A stretch of 64,000 nucleotides of DNA from Xiphias gladius (lineage: Eukaryota; Chordata; Actinopteri; Istiophoriformes; Xiphiidae). The position numbers and the translations under genes were made by a program. Below are positions 23,601-41,231 of the stretch, one piece after another. The DNA is taken from the NCBI RefSeq assembly GCF_016859285.1, contig NC_053418.1, forward strand, positions 4,519,521-4,583,520, given 5' to 3'. The notes beneath the pieces are model-generated. The model saw only the letters and a list, made by a program, of their open reading frames with translations. It did no database searches and had not been told where the DNA came from. The stretch's first letter is position 1. Every line of letters begins with the position of its first letter.

Positions 23601-26600
23601 GGTTTTCTGTTTGATTTTGAGCCAAAGCTGCGACCGTAGCCAGCTCGACTTTGTGTTTCTGGTTTTCGAATCTGGCAAAAATCTCGTGTCCTCTCAGAGA
23701 AGCTGTTTCGCTGACACAGAGCTATAATTAGGCTCAGTCCTGAGACAGGATTTCAAACACCAGTGGCTTCTCACACGCATCATGTGACTCCTGACAGAGC
23801 ACTTGCTCTGGCAGAATGAGTTCACGCAAGGGACTTTGGGGTGGAGGCACCAAAAAAAAAAGCTGTGTGCAAAATTTTCTTTCTTTTCTTTCTCTCTTTC
23901 TGTTTTTGTCAAGTTAATCGTCCTTTCCAGCCTAATTCTTTAGCTAAAGCGAAAACACCAACCATGCTGTCCCGGACGCGATTGACAGTCAGTTGAGCGT
24001 GACAGCTCGGTCAGACAGGGCGGCGGGCGCCGGCTCGGTCAGCTGAGCCGCCGGGTGGTGACACGGTCATTGCAGGAAACATCTTGTTACTCAGGAAACT
24101 GCAGCAGCTTCTCATCTGGAAACGCTGATGTCCGCACACGAGCGGCACAGTCACAAACATGACGGCACTCAAACTTTTATGAAATACCGGCATCTCTGAC
24201 GCTTCCTCCTGACGACGGGCACACAAAACCCCCCACTGAAAATAATACAAAAAATAATAAAGAAACAATAAACAAATAATTTAGGATTTACTATTTTAGG
24301 TTTAGATCAAACTCACTACCCAGCTGCATGTGAAATGATTAAAATTAACCTCATCTTTACTGGCTGCAACACTGACCTAAAGTATAATACAATAATATTA
24401 TCTATAATATTCTGAAATGGGCCACTCTGCAAAATGAGCACTTCTACTTTTGGTACATTAAGGATATTTTATTTTTAATTATTTTGTACTTCTATTTACT
24501 CGTGCTTTTACTGAATACATGTAACAGACTGTTTCTGCACCGTGGAATCACTACTTTTACTTAATTTTTTTTTACTTTACTTCTTCCACCACAGTTACTC
24601 TGGGATGGATTCCAGGGTAATGGCAAATAAAGAAAAGATGATCCGAAATCTCCAAAGAAACGTTTCAAACCAGCCTTTCAGCATTTTACTCAGCAGGTCT
24701 CATATGCTTCCACCAGAGTCATGGCGAAATACTCGGCCTCCGTTTGGCGCTCCCAGATGTGCTCTCTTACAAAGTGTTCTGTTGTGGTATTAAAGGTATT
24801 TATTTAAAAGGAGCAGTACAGCATCCTGGGAAATACGCTTGTTTGCTCTCTAAACCTGAGAGAGTAGAAAGAGTTACGAGGCTGAACCGTGCAAAATTAA
24901 AGTTTGGCAGGAAGTGGAAATGATAGAAATTGTGCCACAGTTGCTCTTTTACTCACGTCATCCTACCAGTCGAACGATTACAGTAGTGGCACACTCATCA
25001 TCATGTTACTCCTCACATAACTGTCACGAATTTGACAGCGTAGGACAGTAACCGCAGTGTGACTCGCTGTCATGTATGCATGAGGCCTTGGACTGGCAAT
25101 GCAACTGTGGCTTGAAAAACAACCCGGAGGGAAGTTTGAATCGGGTTTTAGCGGTACTCTTGATTTTCAGCATCATTCTCCCCCTGTTCTTTTTTTAAAC
25201 CAGGCGCTGAGGCTCTGTCTTTGTCACCTGATGAAACAAAACGACTGCTACAAATGCAGGGTGGTAAACCTGGAGAATTATTTTAGAAATTTCAAGTCTG
25301 TGGATTTTGGTAGAGTAGTATTATTTCCTTCCTATTCCACAGGCTAGTTTGTAACTTTCTGGAACTAAATCCCTACTTTTCCTTGGAGAGACAGGCTGGA
25401 CGTTGACTGACTGTGTTTATTAAACCTGTCAGACACACAACATCCATGTAGAGTACGATCAACTTTTTTTTTTTTTTTTTTTTTTCTGGGTTTGATTTTC
25501 TGGGAAACAAACCTTGCACGGTCAGGTTAACACCACCTGATCAGTGCTCCCAGATCTGCTCTCCAACAGGTCCTGACTTCTCTCCCGGCACTAAGAAGCT
25601 CCCAGGACATTCCGTAGTTTGTGTGAAGATAATTTTCAAGCACGTCTCGCCCACAAAAACTTCCACCCGCCCTTTTTGCCTCTGCTCTTTGTTTTTTCAG
25701 TTTCTCTTCCTTTATTTTAGGAAGTTTCACAGCTTCCCTCCAGTGCGGTCAGCTGGATGTGATTATTGTTTTTTCTCTTGTAATTTCGGGGAGGGCTGCT
25801 TTCAGGAAATACTATGCACACACGCTTACTCACACAAACACACACACACACACACACACACTCACACACACACACTCCTCCCATACGATGAATGGGCTGT
25901 GACTCAGCAGGCACATGACTCTTCATCACGTTGCGCCGGTCTGAGCACGAAGCTCGCTTCAGGGCAGCTCCCCTCGGATTCTACTTTTTTTTATCGTGTG
26001 CTGCTTTGTTCAGTACAGTGCTCGGTGTGAGAGTGTCGGCGCATGTTCCAGGGAGTGAAACACAGTGAAATAAATGAAAGATAGGAAAAGATAAACCTTC
26101 CACAAATAAAACTTATGAAAAGTGGACTCTCCATACTTTGACAGTCCCCTTGTTGAACCTATCGGTGATCTCGAAGTTCTCCGCGGCCTGTTTTTGTAGG
26201 TTTGCCTAAAAGCGCTGAGTCCCTTCCTTTGGCAGGCTCAGTGCACGTCCCGGTTGCTGCAGATGGACTTTGACCTGTTTGTTGTTTGCTGTTCGGCTTG
26301 TCCCTCAGCAGCAGGCCACGACAGCAGAACGGGTCGTGATCTCTGAACGCGGCAGATTTGCTGAAGCTGCAACCATGAAGGGAGCTGCCCGGCTGCTCTG
26401 CTTATTTATTAGCCTTTTCGATTAATAACTAAAAAAAAAAAAAAAAAACGTAGTTGAAATGCATGTGCAAGTAATACACTAGGGTTTTAAAATTAAAAAA
26501 AATATAAAATCTAAGCTTTTTGGCACAAATATTTGTGTGGATTTGTGTAAATAATTCAGGTTGTCTTGACAGAGAAACAGACGCTTTTGCATTCCTTAAA

Positions 26601-27087
26601 ATTTTTTTTAGCTAAACTGTATTTCATAACAAAATAAAAGAATACAAAAAAAAGGATCAACATACTCTATTTCAGTCAGTGATGCTTCCTTAGCTGAACA
26701 TATGACTGTATATTTCTACTTAACATTGATTTTTCCAAAAGTGCCCTTAGAAAGCACTGGTGCACTCGTCCTGTCGGTGGATTCAAAGTTATTTTTCCAC
26801 CAGGCAGAGATAACCTTATTTCTGAGTAGAGTTTCAGTCTCCGTAGTTTTGGTGTGTTTTTAATAAAAAACACACATTAAAGTATCCATATCCGCTTTTA
26901 ACTTTCTGTGATCAAACCGGTGTAGACCTTCACTGAATCATTTAAACTGCTTTAAGATTTAAACACTGAAAGATTCATTTCAAAGAGTCTTTGAAGTTGA
27001 AAGTTCTGCCTGAAAAAAGTTTTCTAAGCGCCCAAAAGACGAGACAGGTTTATGTGACAATCCGATGTTTAGGAGTGACTGGCCACG

Positions 27088-27128
<41 letters not shown>

Positions 27129-30100
27129 TCTGCCAAGTGCCAGAGGAAACGCATTACCCAATTAGCCTGAGGCCATTTAAATAATGAGTATTTACACAAC
27201 AGCCCTCAGATAATCCATTATCACGCAGGCTCGCTGCTGTGGAGAATCACAAAAAAGGTTTGACTGGATCTGGATCATCCTGGCTGGTAAAGTTTTTAAT
27301 TGAGGCCTGGGACTCTTTACATGAGGGGGAAATATAGAGCAAACGAGTGAACAGCAGCGAGTTGATTAAGCTGAATTATCGGTTTGATTTTTGATTTTTG
27401 ATTTCTTTTTTTCTCCATGAAATCTTGTCATCATTGGAATCCATCCATTGTAACTGATGTGAATACAAACTGACTGCAGCCACTTTCTCTGTGAAGAAGG
27501 AAGCGATGGATTTTCAAGCCTTTAGGGAGTGAGTGTTTGGTGCTAACAAAAAAACAAAAAAATAGATTTTGAGTGGAGTATCACTGGAATTGTAATGCCT
27601 GAGTTTCTGTACCGACACCAAAACAATACTCTTTTTTTTTTTTGACACCTTACTGAGTAAAATAAACTCAAATATAAATGTTTCTAAACACAACAAGACA
27701 TACATGAGCTTTGCCCAAATGAGTTACAGTCTAAAATTGGCAAAATTGGGATTGAAATATGAAGATCTAGTTAAAGGATAAGCAAACAAGACCTACATTC
27801 CATGTCATCATTCGTTACCTGAAAAAGTTCGATAAGCTTTTCTATAAACACATTTCAATCTGTGTATCCACACCTCATGAAATCAACATGAAATTTGTGT
27901 CCTTGGCTAAAAAAGAAAATCTGTAATGTTTAGAGTTTGGGACCTGGAGATGGGGTCGTGGACCATTTGAAAAGCGAATGACCTCGACGGGTGTGAAGCA
28001 CCGACCCTAGACTCTCGCAACAAGTGTTCAACCACCATAAGATACAACACCGACCGAAAACATTCGATAGCTCCACACACCAAAGCTGAAAATGTCTTCC
28101 TTTCCTGCAGGATGGCAGCTCCCCCTACGGGTCCCGATACGTGGGTTCCATGGTCTCAGATGTTCACCGCACCATCGCCTACGGAGGGATCTTCATGTAC
28201 CCAGCCAATGAGAAGAGCCCCAAGGGAAAGGTAACCGCTGACCTCCGCTGAAACCGTCTTACTGACACGGAGCGTTTTGCGTTGACGCCCCCGATCACAG
28301 GATCGCATGCCGTACTGCTTAAAAACACTCGTTAAACCTCTCAAAAAAAGGGACTTGTGGACGGACTGGCCCCGGCCTCGTATCTGACCTCTGCACTCCG
28401 TACATTAGTCCACGATTCACTCACAGAGCGTTCCTCGTGCAAACCTTAGGGGAAAATCTCAAAACATGCTGTTTTCCAGCATCTTCAAAAGTTTTTCTCC
28501 GACCCCCCCCGAGTGTCTTCCTTATTCGCGGAAGGACAAAATATTTGTCTCGGGGAGAAACCGAGCTTTAAATCCGGTATCTCCACGGACTGTGCCGGCC
28601 GCCGTGCAAGGACCTGTCTCATAATAACAAAGTCAGTGCCAGATGTGGCTACACTGGCCCTAGACCTTTGGCACTGGCCCACCAAAATCCTCACCACCAC
28701 CTGTACAGTCCCTCTAACACATTTATTATATTTTTGAGTAGAAAATTTGGTTTTTACGGGACAAATATAGTTTGTTAAATAACTGAATGCATAAAAATAG
28801 TAATAATAATGAGAAGAATTCACAGAGTTGGCTTTAAAGACGACAACAAACAAGTGGTGAGCCCTGAGCCCCCAAAACTTCTGTACCAAAATCAAAAGCC
28901 TTAATACACCAGATTTTCAGTTACAGTATGGACCCAGTGACCCGGACTGGTGCATCAATGAGCCACCTGCGGCAGGGTCTCCTGTCAGGACCACAAGTCG
29001 CGCGGTGGGCCTCAGCGGCTCACTTCAGCAGGCTCAGCCAGAGCCACAGGGTTGCGGTTCTTGGTACCTGACGCCCTGAGGCGTCTCACCGACACTCAGT
29101 TGGCTTTCAGTGACAGGCAGCGCAGTGAATCTTGCGCTCGTGTGACCTGAGGCTGGAGTTGTTTTTCTCGTCCTGTGATAAAATAAATTGCAGAGACGGT
29201 CGGGGCTGGTCGTTAAGATAAACTTCAGCCTCTCACCCATTTCCCTCCCGGCAGCTCGGCTCCGTGACCCATTTATCCTGCGCATACTGAACTTATTCAC
29301 ATCTCTAACGGTTTTTTTTTTGTCATTCTTGTGCTCAAAATTATGAAACAAAACTTTCAAATAAGATTCAAATTTTTGTTTTAATGAGAGCACGTGGTTA
29401 ACAGAAGTGGGATTACGGCTCGAGCCACAGCTTCTGGCTCCATTGTGTCTTTCCTGGCGGCGGTTTCCGGTGCAGCGAGGACACCTTATCTCATCATGAC
29501 CCAGATCCTCATTACTGACCTTTAACTTCACGTGCTAAATCCGGGCAAGGCAATTTATTTGGGTGGCACATTTTAAAAACAGCGGCAGTTCACAGAGCTT
29601 TACAACTTGCACAAAACAAGTGAGACAGAGTGAGAACGTTACGTGGAAACAACCGTTATAATTAGCCTAGACACCCAAAAACCAACTTTCAGATTTCCGC
29701 CAGGTTTAGCCTGGTTTCAACGTAGACGTCACTCAGAGCTCACTGGGAAGCAAAGGCGTGTAAACTTCCTTGAGAAAATTATTTATTTTTTAGCAAAAAA
29801 TAGAAATTATTATTATTTAGCAAACAGCAGAGGCAGGTGTCTGAGTTATTACGCGACTGCCAAAGTCTATATATGTTTTCAACTTGTGTTTCCTCCTATA
29901 TATCCTGCAAGTTCACATCGTGATGCTGAAGCAAAAGAAAACTAATGTGATAGCAGCAAATTGTTGTGAGGCTGGTCTTTGATGGTCGAATAACACGTGA
30001 CAACTGCTTTTACATGTCGTTGTTTTTGTTTTTGTGTCTTTTGGCCAACACCGGCACATTTATAGTGATGTTGATCAATGTGCATCATCCCCGTAAACGA

Positions 30101-31087
30101 TAACGCTATATTTTACAGGTCCATTATTTCCTAATAATTCCTTGAAAGAGTCCTGTGTGGTTTGGTGCTAATTACAGGAGAAAGCAGAGAAAAAAATTGT
30201 CTAAAAATGTTATTGTAGTTCAATTAGTCGTGTTGATTTGATTATTGACATCCAGATGAATTTCCATGAAAGAACCCGGCAAATATTTATTATTCGTTCA
30301 TTTATTATTGGAAACTTTATTCTTCACTTAAGCTGAATTCTTTGAAATAGATTTCTAGATATATAATATATTATATATGTAAAATCCATTAATAAAGGGT
30401 AATGGGTTTTTCTCAATTTGTAATATGCCAAAGCCATAAGCAAAAGTAAGTCAGACACATGTAAATGTTAATAAACAATTAAGAGAAGGTTCTACAGCCC
30501 ATCAAGTCTGTAATAATAGATGTTAATGAGCTGTTTGTAAATGGATTTTGGTCCAGTTAAGTGGTCAAACAGTCCGTTGAAGGGGTCTTCCTAATTAATT
30601 AAAGAGCATGTCGTGCTGGAGGAGGAATTTCCACAATCTGGCAACCCCAAAAAAGTCGTTCTCATTAATGGCCTGTCAACTCTAATCTATAAATGGGGCC
30701 TTATCAGAAAAGTGGTACAAAAATTTAAATTATAGCAGTTTGAACAAGGAACCCTGCCACTGAGTGGAAGAGAAAACACTCTACAGTGCAAACAATAAAT
30801 TCTGACCCCGTTTCATTTGTGCTTCTTATTCACGCGAGAATCCCCAAACTGGAATCTGAGATCTGAAATCGTGTTTTCCTTTCACCTTCTCCCCTCAAAA
30901 GCTGCGGCTGCTGTACGAGTGCAACCCCATCGCCTTCGTCATCGAGCAGGCGGGCGGCATCGCCACCACCGGCACCCAGAGGGTGCTGGACGTCCAGCCC
31001 GAAGCGCTCCACCAGCGGGTGCCCTTCGTGGTGGGCTCCCCCGATGACGTCAACGAGTACCTGGCCTTTGTCAAGAAGTTTTCGTAG
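17693..31087 (+). CDS. fbp2: fructose-1,6-bisphosphatase 2 (muscle type)
   Basis: This is the muscle isoform of the same phosphatase, which serves glyconeogenesis from lactate. Coding exons are 17693-17865, 19084-19246, 20580-20672, 21937-22077, 23386-23523, 28111-28230 and 30902-31087 (1014 nt, 337 aa). The start follows from [10 protein letters not shown], which aligns with the family N-terminus. Muscle-type marks are [23 protein letters not shown] and LATTG-like [12 protein letters not shown]. Catalytic motifs are intact: [12 protein letters not shown] (Asp120 and Asp123), YGGIFMYP and KLRLLYE. Oddities: exon 1 is 3 nt longer than in fbp1, giving KGATGELT instead of KGTGELT in the AMP site. 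The conserved LYGIAG reads LQGLAG. The position equal to human 69 is Asp (GDDVKK). The nuclear-localisation-like KKKGK of mammals is KQKGK. Intron 5 (4.6 kb) and intron 6 (2.7 kb) are long. The gene is a tandem paralogue of fbp1, 1.7 kb downstream of its stop. Confidence 0.95.
25839..25875. repeat. CA dinucleotide repeat
   Basis: Interrupted CA repeat in fbp2 intron 5. Confidence 0.9.
27092..27127. repeat. TG dinucleotide repeat
   Basis: About 17 TG units in fbp2 intron 5. Confidence 0.9.
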
Positions 31088-31247
31088 AGCTGCAGACGCC
31101 TCGTTTCAAGAGCGGCTTCTCCAACAGTCAGTGTTTGTACAGCAAGCCCAGGAGGACATAGAGATGATTCTTCAGATTTTGTTTGTTTTTCGTACTCATC
31201 ACGATGTTGTATTGGGATCTCCACGCAGTGTGCTCTTTAGACCAGAG

Positions 31248-31253
31248 AATAAA
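31248..31253 (+). terminator. fbp2: fbp2 polyadenylation signal
   Basis: A canonical AATAAA lies 161 nt after the fbp2 stop codon and is the first downstream. Confidence 0.65.
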
Positions 31254-31274
31254 CATCTTGTGATCGTTTTGGTG

Positions 31275-32365
31275 ATTTCAACATTAAAAGTTGTCAAATC
31301 TCAATTACAGATTCATTTTCATTTAAAAATGCAAATAACTGCCTTTAAATTATTATGAAAATATCAACGTGGATCATCGGCCCAGTGCCAGATGATTTTT
31401 GGGGGGACGCTGAAATCATCGTCACTCCGTCAACTCAAAGAAAGGAAGCTTGTTGTGTTAAATCACAGCCTGTCACATACTGCAGCATTTAAAAGTAATT
31501 AAATATAACTTCTTTCCCAAACAAAGGAATTTCATTTTGTCAAGTCAAGTGCATTTTCTTTTAAAGTATAACAACAACAACGACATGATGTGGACAGGTT
31601 GTTTCAGACAGCCGCATACTCTTGAAGAATTTGCTGAATCCGTCAGTTTGCTCGTCATGCTGTATATAAACATTAACCTCGCACCATTTTCCATGAGAGG
31701 AAAGAGCAAAAGTCCCGTTTCTCATTCACTAACCAGACCTGTGTATTCAGGTCTTTACCGAGCCCAGGGCCGGCCGCGCCGAGACCCTCGTTTCGGGCGC
31801 CGTCTTGGGATGGCTGCCACTGTCAAGCTGCGCGTCGGTGAGCTCCGGGTAGAGGGGAGCTCTCCCTCTCTCATGTTTCTCGCCGATGTTGTCGCAGCTG
31901 ATGCGCAGTCCAGGCCGCAGTCCATCTTATTCCACCTCACGGAGGCAGAGGCCCTGAGAGATTTCTCCCAATTTGCAAAACTGTGGTATTTTATTTTGCC
32001 TCCGGTGCTGCAGGAAACTGAATTCAAACAACGTATTTTGTTGCATTAACATTCGGTCTTTTTAAATAACATTGGACACAGTTGCTGCTTTAAATGTTGG
32101 ATTTAAAATGTCATGATTGTAACTCTCAGGTGTTTTGTCTCAAATTACAATTAAAACGTCTCAAGGTGAAACTTAACGGTGTTAATGCTACGCTGCTGTT
32201 GGATCATGTGATGTGACGGCAGTTATTTTTTATTTATATCTTGAGATGAGAGGATGAAGTTCACGACTGCCAAGAATTTCCCCTCGTCGGCCAAAGGAAT
32301 GCGTCGCGAAAACTTCCCGCCAAAATCCACCTCTTTCGGCAGAAGGTATTTCCAGTGACGGCGGC
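31275..32365. other. fbp2 3' flank, nothing recognised
   Basis: A locally GC-rich patch (about 31740-31930) is open in both orientations for 90-170 codons, but it shows no motif, splice signal or family resemblance that I know. Confidence 0.35.
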
Positions 32366-32854
32366 TTACAGCAGCGTCGGTGGATTTAATTTGAGTAACC
32401 AGGCAGCGATGTTCAGGTCGCGGGACCGTGGGGGCCGTTCCAACAGCTTCGGCTTGTGTCTCCTGAGGAGGTCCGTGGAGGCTTTTGAGTTCTGCTTTGG
32501 ATCACTGCCCTGTTGTAGAAACCAGCCTCTTCTGTTTCGCTTTCGTGACTGAATCCAGGCCGTTTTTTTGGTGGAATCCATTCTTCCGTCTATTTCCACC
32601 TCCATGCTTAACAAGTTGACATGGGTGCCGTTTTCATCAAATGCTGCTCCTTTTTTTTTTTCTCCAAACACACCCTTGGTGATTGTGGCCGAACAGCTCA
32701 GTTTTAACTTCTGTTGTTTCCAGCACAACCTCGGCTTGTCCAGATGTTGCTTTGCAGACCTCAGACGATGACCTCTGTGATGCGGTCGCAGGCCAGGTTT
32801 CCCTCTGATTACTCTTCCATGTGAACCCAGGCGGAAAGATGCAGCACCACCACC
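32366..32854 (-). mobile_element. Tc1 transposase relic
   Basis: On the - strand, a continuous frame reads RLRSAKQHLDKP, then a KLKLSCSATITKGVFGEKK block, then FLQQGSDPKQNSKAS and LLRRHKPKLLERPPRSRDLN. These align in order with the Tc1 transposase segments ARLKFAKDHLDKP, SDETKIELFG, FQQDNDPKHTAKAT and KVLEWPSQSPDLNPIE. The first Asp-Glu pair, the Asp of QQDNDPKH and the final acidic site are changed or lost, so it cannot be active. The open frame continues upstream to 33076 without recognisable transposase sequence. No inverted repeats were located. Confidence 0.65.
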
Positions 32855-32867
32855 ACCACCACCACCC
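32844..32867. repeat. CAC trinucleotide repeat
   Basis: Seven to eight CAC units at the 5' edge of the Tc1 relic. Confidence 0.85.
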
Positions 32868-33442
32868 CGGTGTCCGCCAAACCTTCCTGCAGCTCCTCTC
32901 CAGTCACGCGGGGGGTCTTGATTTGCCTTTTCTGCCCGGCACACCCGCGGTATTATCTGGAAGTTTTTGTGATCTTCCAGATCTCGTCTAGACTCCCACG
33001 GTGGGAATTTCAAGCTCGAAGCGCTTTGATTTCTTTTTAGAGCCTCCCCTGATTTGTAGGAGTAAATGCGCTTCATTGCAGATCCTCGGTCAGGACCTTA
33101 GAGGAGCCCACGGTTGTTGAGTGTTGCCGCGGGGGTTTTAAAGAGTCTGAGAATTTATCATCAGCTGACACCCGCTAATGACAGTTCTTGACCTGCCGTA
33201 CGAATCAATTAAAGCCTGACGAGTTCAAAAAGTGCATTAACAATTGAAGAAAGGCTCCTTTTTTGCCGCAGGGGTTTGTATTTACTTCTTTTCACTCCAG
33301 TCATCAACAAACTACAGGATACCGCCCAGGGGTCGCTCAAACGTTTGCAACTGTATACTGACCCTCGATGATCACTGATTATACAGAAATGTCGGTGCAG
33401 CAGCATTTTGCGATTCGTTGTCATCCGCTTTGATGCTGGTGC

Positions 33443-33670
33443 CGAAACGATTAGACAATTTATTGATGGATCCAACGAGATAAATCATCGATAGCTGCTT
33501 GCCTCTGTTTTGTATCATTGCGTGTTGAGTATCTTTGGGTTTTGGACCGTTTGCCGGACAAAAGGAGAAATCTGAAGAGCTCTTTGAAGCCTAACCTTGA
33601 CTATTTGATCGTACAGTTCTCCTAAACCTAAATTAATCGACAACAAAACTCATCAATAATTGCAAGCCTA
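33443..33670. repeat. dispersed fish repeat (attaatcg family), copy
   Basis: Contains gccgaaacgattagacaatt, gagtatctttgggttttgga, ccggacaaaaggag and attaatcgacaacaaaac, then caataattgcaagcct, the order of the common fish repeat also seen at 34787-35065. A short internal piece (atatttttggtttttggatt) recurs near 37198 inside ctsl intron 5. Confidence 0.5.
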
Positions 33671-34786
33671 GCTACCAGCCAATATCTCTGGGACTGCAGA
33701 ACACGCCTAAGAAGTGAGCAGGTTTATCACGTCATCTTTACGGTGTAGCATTCAGACTTGTAATGTCTTGCTAAGTGACCACACTCCCCCTCATTAAAGG
33801 GGTGACTCCATTTCCTTATGAATCGACACCATTGTTGCAAGAATCAATAATCCTGTAAGAGCCTCAGGGAACCAGACGTCAGAGAGCACGGCTGTTTGTT
33901 GTTTTTAACGTGAGATCATATGACTCCGTCTTTGCTCTACATGTCAAACCAGCACGTGGGATTAAAAGCAGAGTATAGCCGAGGCCTCCTTTGGGGCCCT
34001 GGATGCCACAAGTAAAGATAAAGCGAGTCCGGAAGTGAGTGTTGTGACCAGTTCTATCCACCTGTAACAGCCGAGAATATTACGCGGTGGCACCGAACCC
34101 CAAATTTGCCAAGGAGGCGTTTGAGAAACAACGGAACAAGCGGCGACCCGCCCCCTTTGGTGCTGATGTCTGAGTGAGGAGTTCTTGGAAGTCAGCAACA
34201 GGTGGTGACTGATGGTTTTCTACGATAAGCTTCTTTCACAGCTACCAAAACAGTTTACATGTGTGCTGCCCCATGATGATGCAGGAACCTTTGAATCTTC
34301 TTGCATCATCGGCCCTGGGTGGAGGCCACCAATCATGTGCAGGTTGCAGAAGTAAAAGATTAGTTGTAGTGACTTCTTACTTACTTGCAAATACTTACAT
34401 TGTTATCTGATTATTATTATTATTTTTTTTAAACTTGATCCAATTTAAATATAAGTTTGTGTTTATTTTTGTTCTTATTTTAAGGAGAAACAACCGAATT
34501 AAAATGTCTTCACTTTGGCAACAAAACCTTTTTTATACAAGTGCATATTGTCACAGTCTGATAAAAAGCACCTTCAAATTTGGCGATTTTGCATTTTTTT
34601 TTCCAGATAAACTGAAGGATTAAATGTCTTGTGAAATTCTCATGCTACTTATCGCAAAAAAAAAAAAAAAATTAAAATAACTTATGAATATCTGAAAGAT
34701 ACAGGTGGAAGTAAGGCTATTTTTCCTTTGCTATGCTCATGAAAGCTTGTCATTTTGGAGATACATGGTTTTCACAGGACAGTAGA

Positions 34787-35065
34787 ACTGCAACTAACCA
34801 TCTTTTTTTATTATCAATTAATCTGTCGATTATGTTCCTGATTAATCGATCAGTCATTTGGTCTAAAGTGTCAGAAAATGGCAAAATAAATTCCTAAAGC
34901 CCAAGGTGACGTCTTTAAATGTAAACATTTTTTCTGACCAGAAGAGTCAGATTTGACAAGCCTAAACCAGAGAACTTGGAAAATTCAAATCAATTAACTG
35001 ATATCAAATATCTAGATATCAAAATAGGTGCGGATGAAGTTTCTGTCGATCGACTAATTGACTAC
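34787..35065. repeat. dispersed fish repeat (attaatcg family), copy
   Basis: Starts near actgcaactaaccatc and includes atcaattaatctgtcgatta, gtctaaagtgtcagaaaatg, aaagcccaaggtgacgtc and tcgatcgactaattgactac. The two ends are partly complementary around the ATTAATCG motif. It is non-coding, probably a non-autonomous DNA transposon. Confidence 0.55.
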
Positions 35066-35141
35066 AAAACAGCAAAACAACAACAAAAGTTATCTGAAGA
35101 ATCTTTACAAAAGTCCAAACGCCAAACTAGTGTTTCACAAC

Positions 35142-35147
35142 TTTAAT
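35142..35147 (-). terminator. ctsl: ctsl polyadenylation signal candidate
   Basis: ATTAAA on the - strand, 340 nt past the ctsl stop codon. I saw no canonical AATAAA nearer the stop on that strand. Confidence 0.4.
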
Positions 35148-35165
35148 TGATCACAGTAAAAGTAG

Positions 35166-35192
<27 letters not shown>
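35166..35192. repeat. long A homopolymer
   Basis: A run of about 27 A on the + strand, in the ctsl 3' flank or 3' UTR (T run in the transcript). Its length is likely unreliable in assembly. Confidence 0.8.
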
Positions 35193-35196
<4 letters not shown>

Positions 35197-35486
35197 TTAC
35201 AATGACGAAGCAAGTGTTAACGTATCACTTGCCAAGTAGCATACACATATTTACAAAGAATAAACAAACACTAAACTAAAATGTTTTCAGACAAAATAAA
35301 GTGGCATAAAACCAGCCAAAACAAAAATGGCGCAATTTCCCTAAAAACAACAGTGTTTCTCCTCATAAAACATCACAGAATCTCCTGTCAATGTGCGGCT
35401 CGGACCGAAGCCTCCTCCTCCCTCGTCTCCGGCCAACCTATTGCAATAAAAACACTATGGTGCTACAAAGTGGAGCTGTGCAAACA

Positions 35487-40018
<4,532 letters not shown>

Positions 40019-41111
40019 CGTGGATTCCTACTGGAAAACAACACGGGTGGTGGTGGGGGGGGGATTAAAGAAATAATAAAATGAGTTAGAGCAGACTTCC
40101 AAAGAAGCAGGAGGGGGTGGGGGGCTCTGACTATGACTAAGCAAAGCGACTCCATTCACAAAGAAAATTCTCTTGCCCCCCCTCGGGAAAAGAGAAGAAG
40201 TCATGGTCGTTCACCGTCGAAATTCCTCATCACATGTTCGGCCATCGTGATGTTCGTCCCGCGGTACACTTTGTTCACTCGCCCCGATCCGCACACCGAC
40301 ATGGGATCCGCGCCGAAGCTGCAGTGCACATTCCCGACGGAACCGCCATTTCCTCGACGGTTCGGCCCGAATCGCGGCCACTAGTCAGGCCAAATAGGCA
40401 TCGGGAGACCGGCTGGGTCCCGATCATTTCAAAAACGTCGACTGTGTGAAAGAAACGTTTTTTTAAAAATGGTTGGACTGACTGTTTTTGGGGCTGTTTT
40501 CCTGCAAGCTGGCGAGCGGAAACTTGGCCAGATCCCAACAATGAACCCGATCTGTTTTTGGTTTTGTTCAGTCACGGGACCCGACGTAAAAAAAAAAAAA
40601 ACCCCGTCCCAGAAATTGAAACTACGACCAGGAAAACGAAATGAAAACCAAAACTTTAACCGGCACCGGTGTTTTCAACGCGATCCGCCGGCGGCCGATG
40701 TCGCCGTTTTTTCCCCCGGTTTCTCTAAAACCTTGGGAAAAGGAAACTAGCAATGGCTGCTGCCGAAGAGGGAGAGACGACGACGGAGGCAGCCGAATGA
40801 GACAAGATGGCTAAGGCCGGCGGATAACAAAGAAAAGATCGATACTTCGTTACTCAGAATACGATTAAACTTCAGACGTCGGCTTAAGTAAACATTTTTT
40901 TTTTTTTAAAACGAACCCTGGGACACAAAAATTCAGGACACAAATGACCAAAGAGAATCCCGAGGAAACATATTTCTGCTTTGTACCGTAAAATTCAGGC
41001 GTCAGGCTCGGACATTTGGAAATTAAAAAAAGAAATAAAAACTTACTGTAAACTCTGTTATAGCAGCTGAAGAAGGCGAAAAACAACCTCCTTCGACCCA
41101 GGTACACAAAG

Positions 41112-41231
41112 TTTATAAAGGCCTGAGTGGCAGCCGAATAACGTCCCACCGAGCCCTCTGATTGGCCCGCTCCTTGTTTATGACCGACAGGACCCCGCCC
41201 CTAACACATGGCGTCACCATGGAAGCACGTG
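41112..41231 (-). promoter_or_regulatory. ctsl: ctsl core promoter with CACGTG box
   Basis: Read on the - strand, a TATA box (tttataaa, 41112-41119) lies about 25-30 nt before the likely start of the non-coding exon. A CCAAT box (41161-41165) is about 45 nt further upstream, and a CACGTG E-box sits at 41226-41231 in the context aatCACGTGctt. CACGTG is the core of the CLEAR element through which TFEB-type factors drive lysosomal genes, so it fits this gene. That it is used is inference. Confidence 0.55.

Noticed and set aside
29034-29531. 165-codon open frame on the - strand in fbp2 intron 6
   Set aside because: It lies wholly in an intron, has no recognisable motif, no splice context and a composition like its surroundings. 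Chance frame.
31537-32049. 170-codon open frame on the + strand after fbp2, with a - strand frame opposite
   Set aside because: Both strands are open because of a GC-rich patch. No family resemblance, and the first third is plain AT-rich flank.
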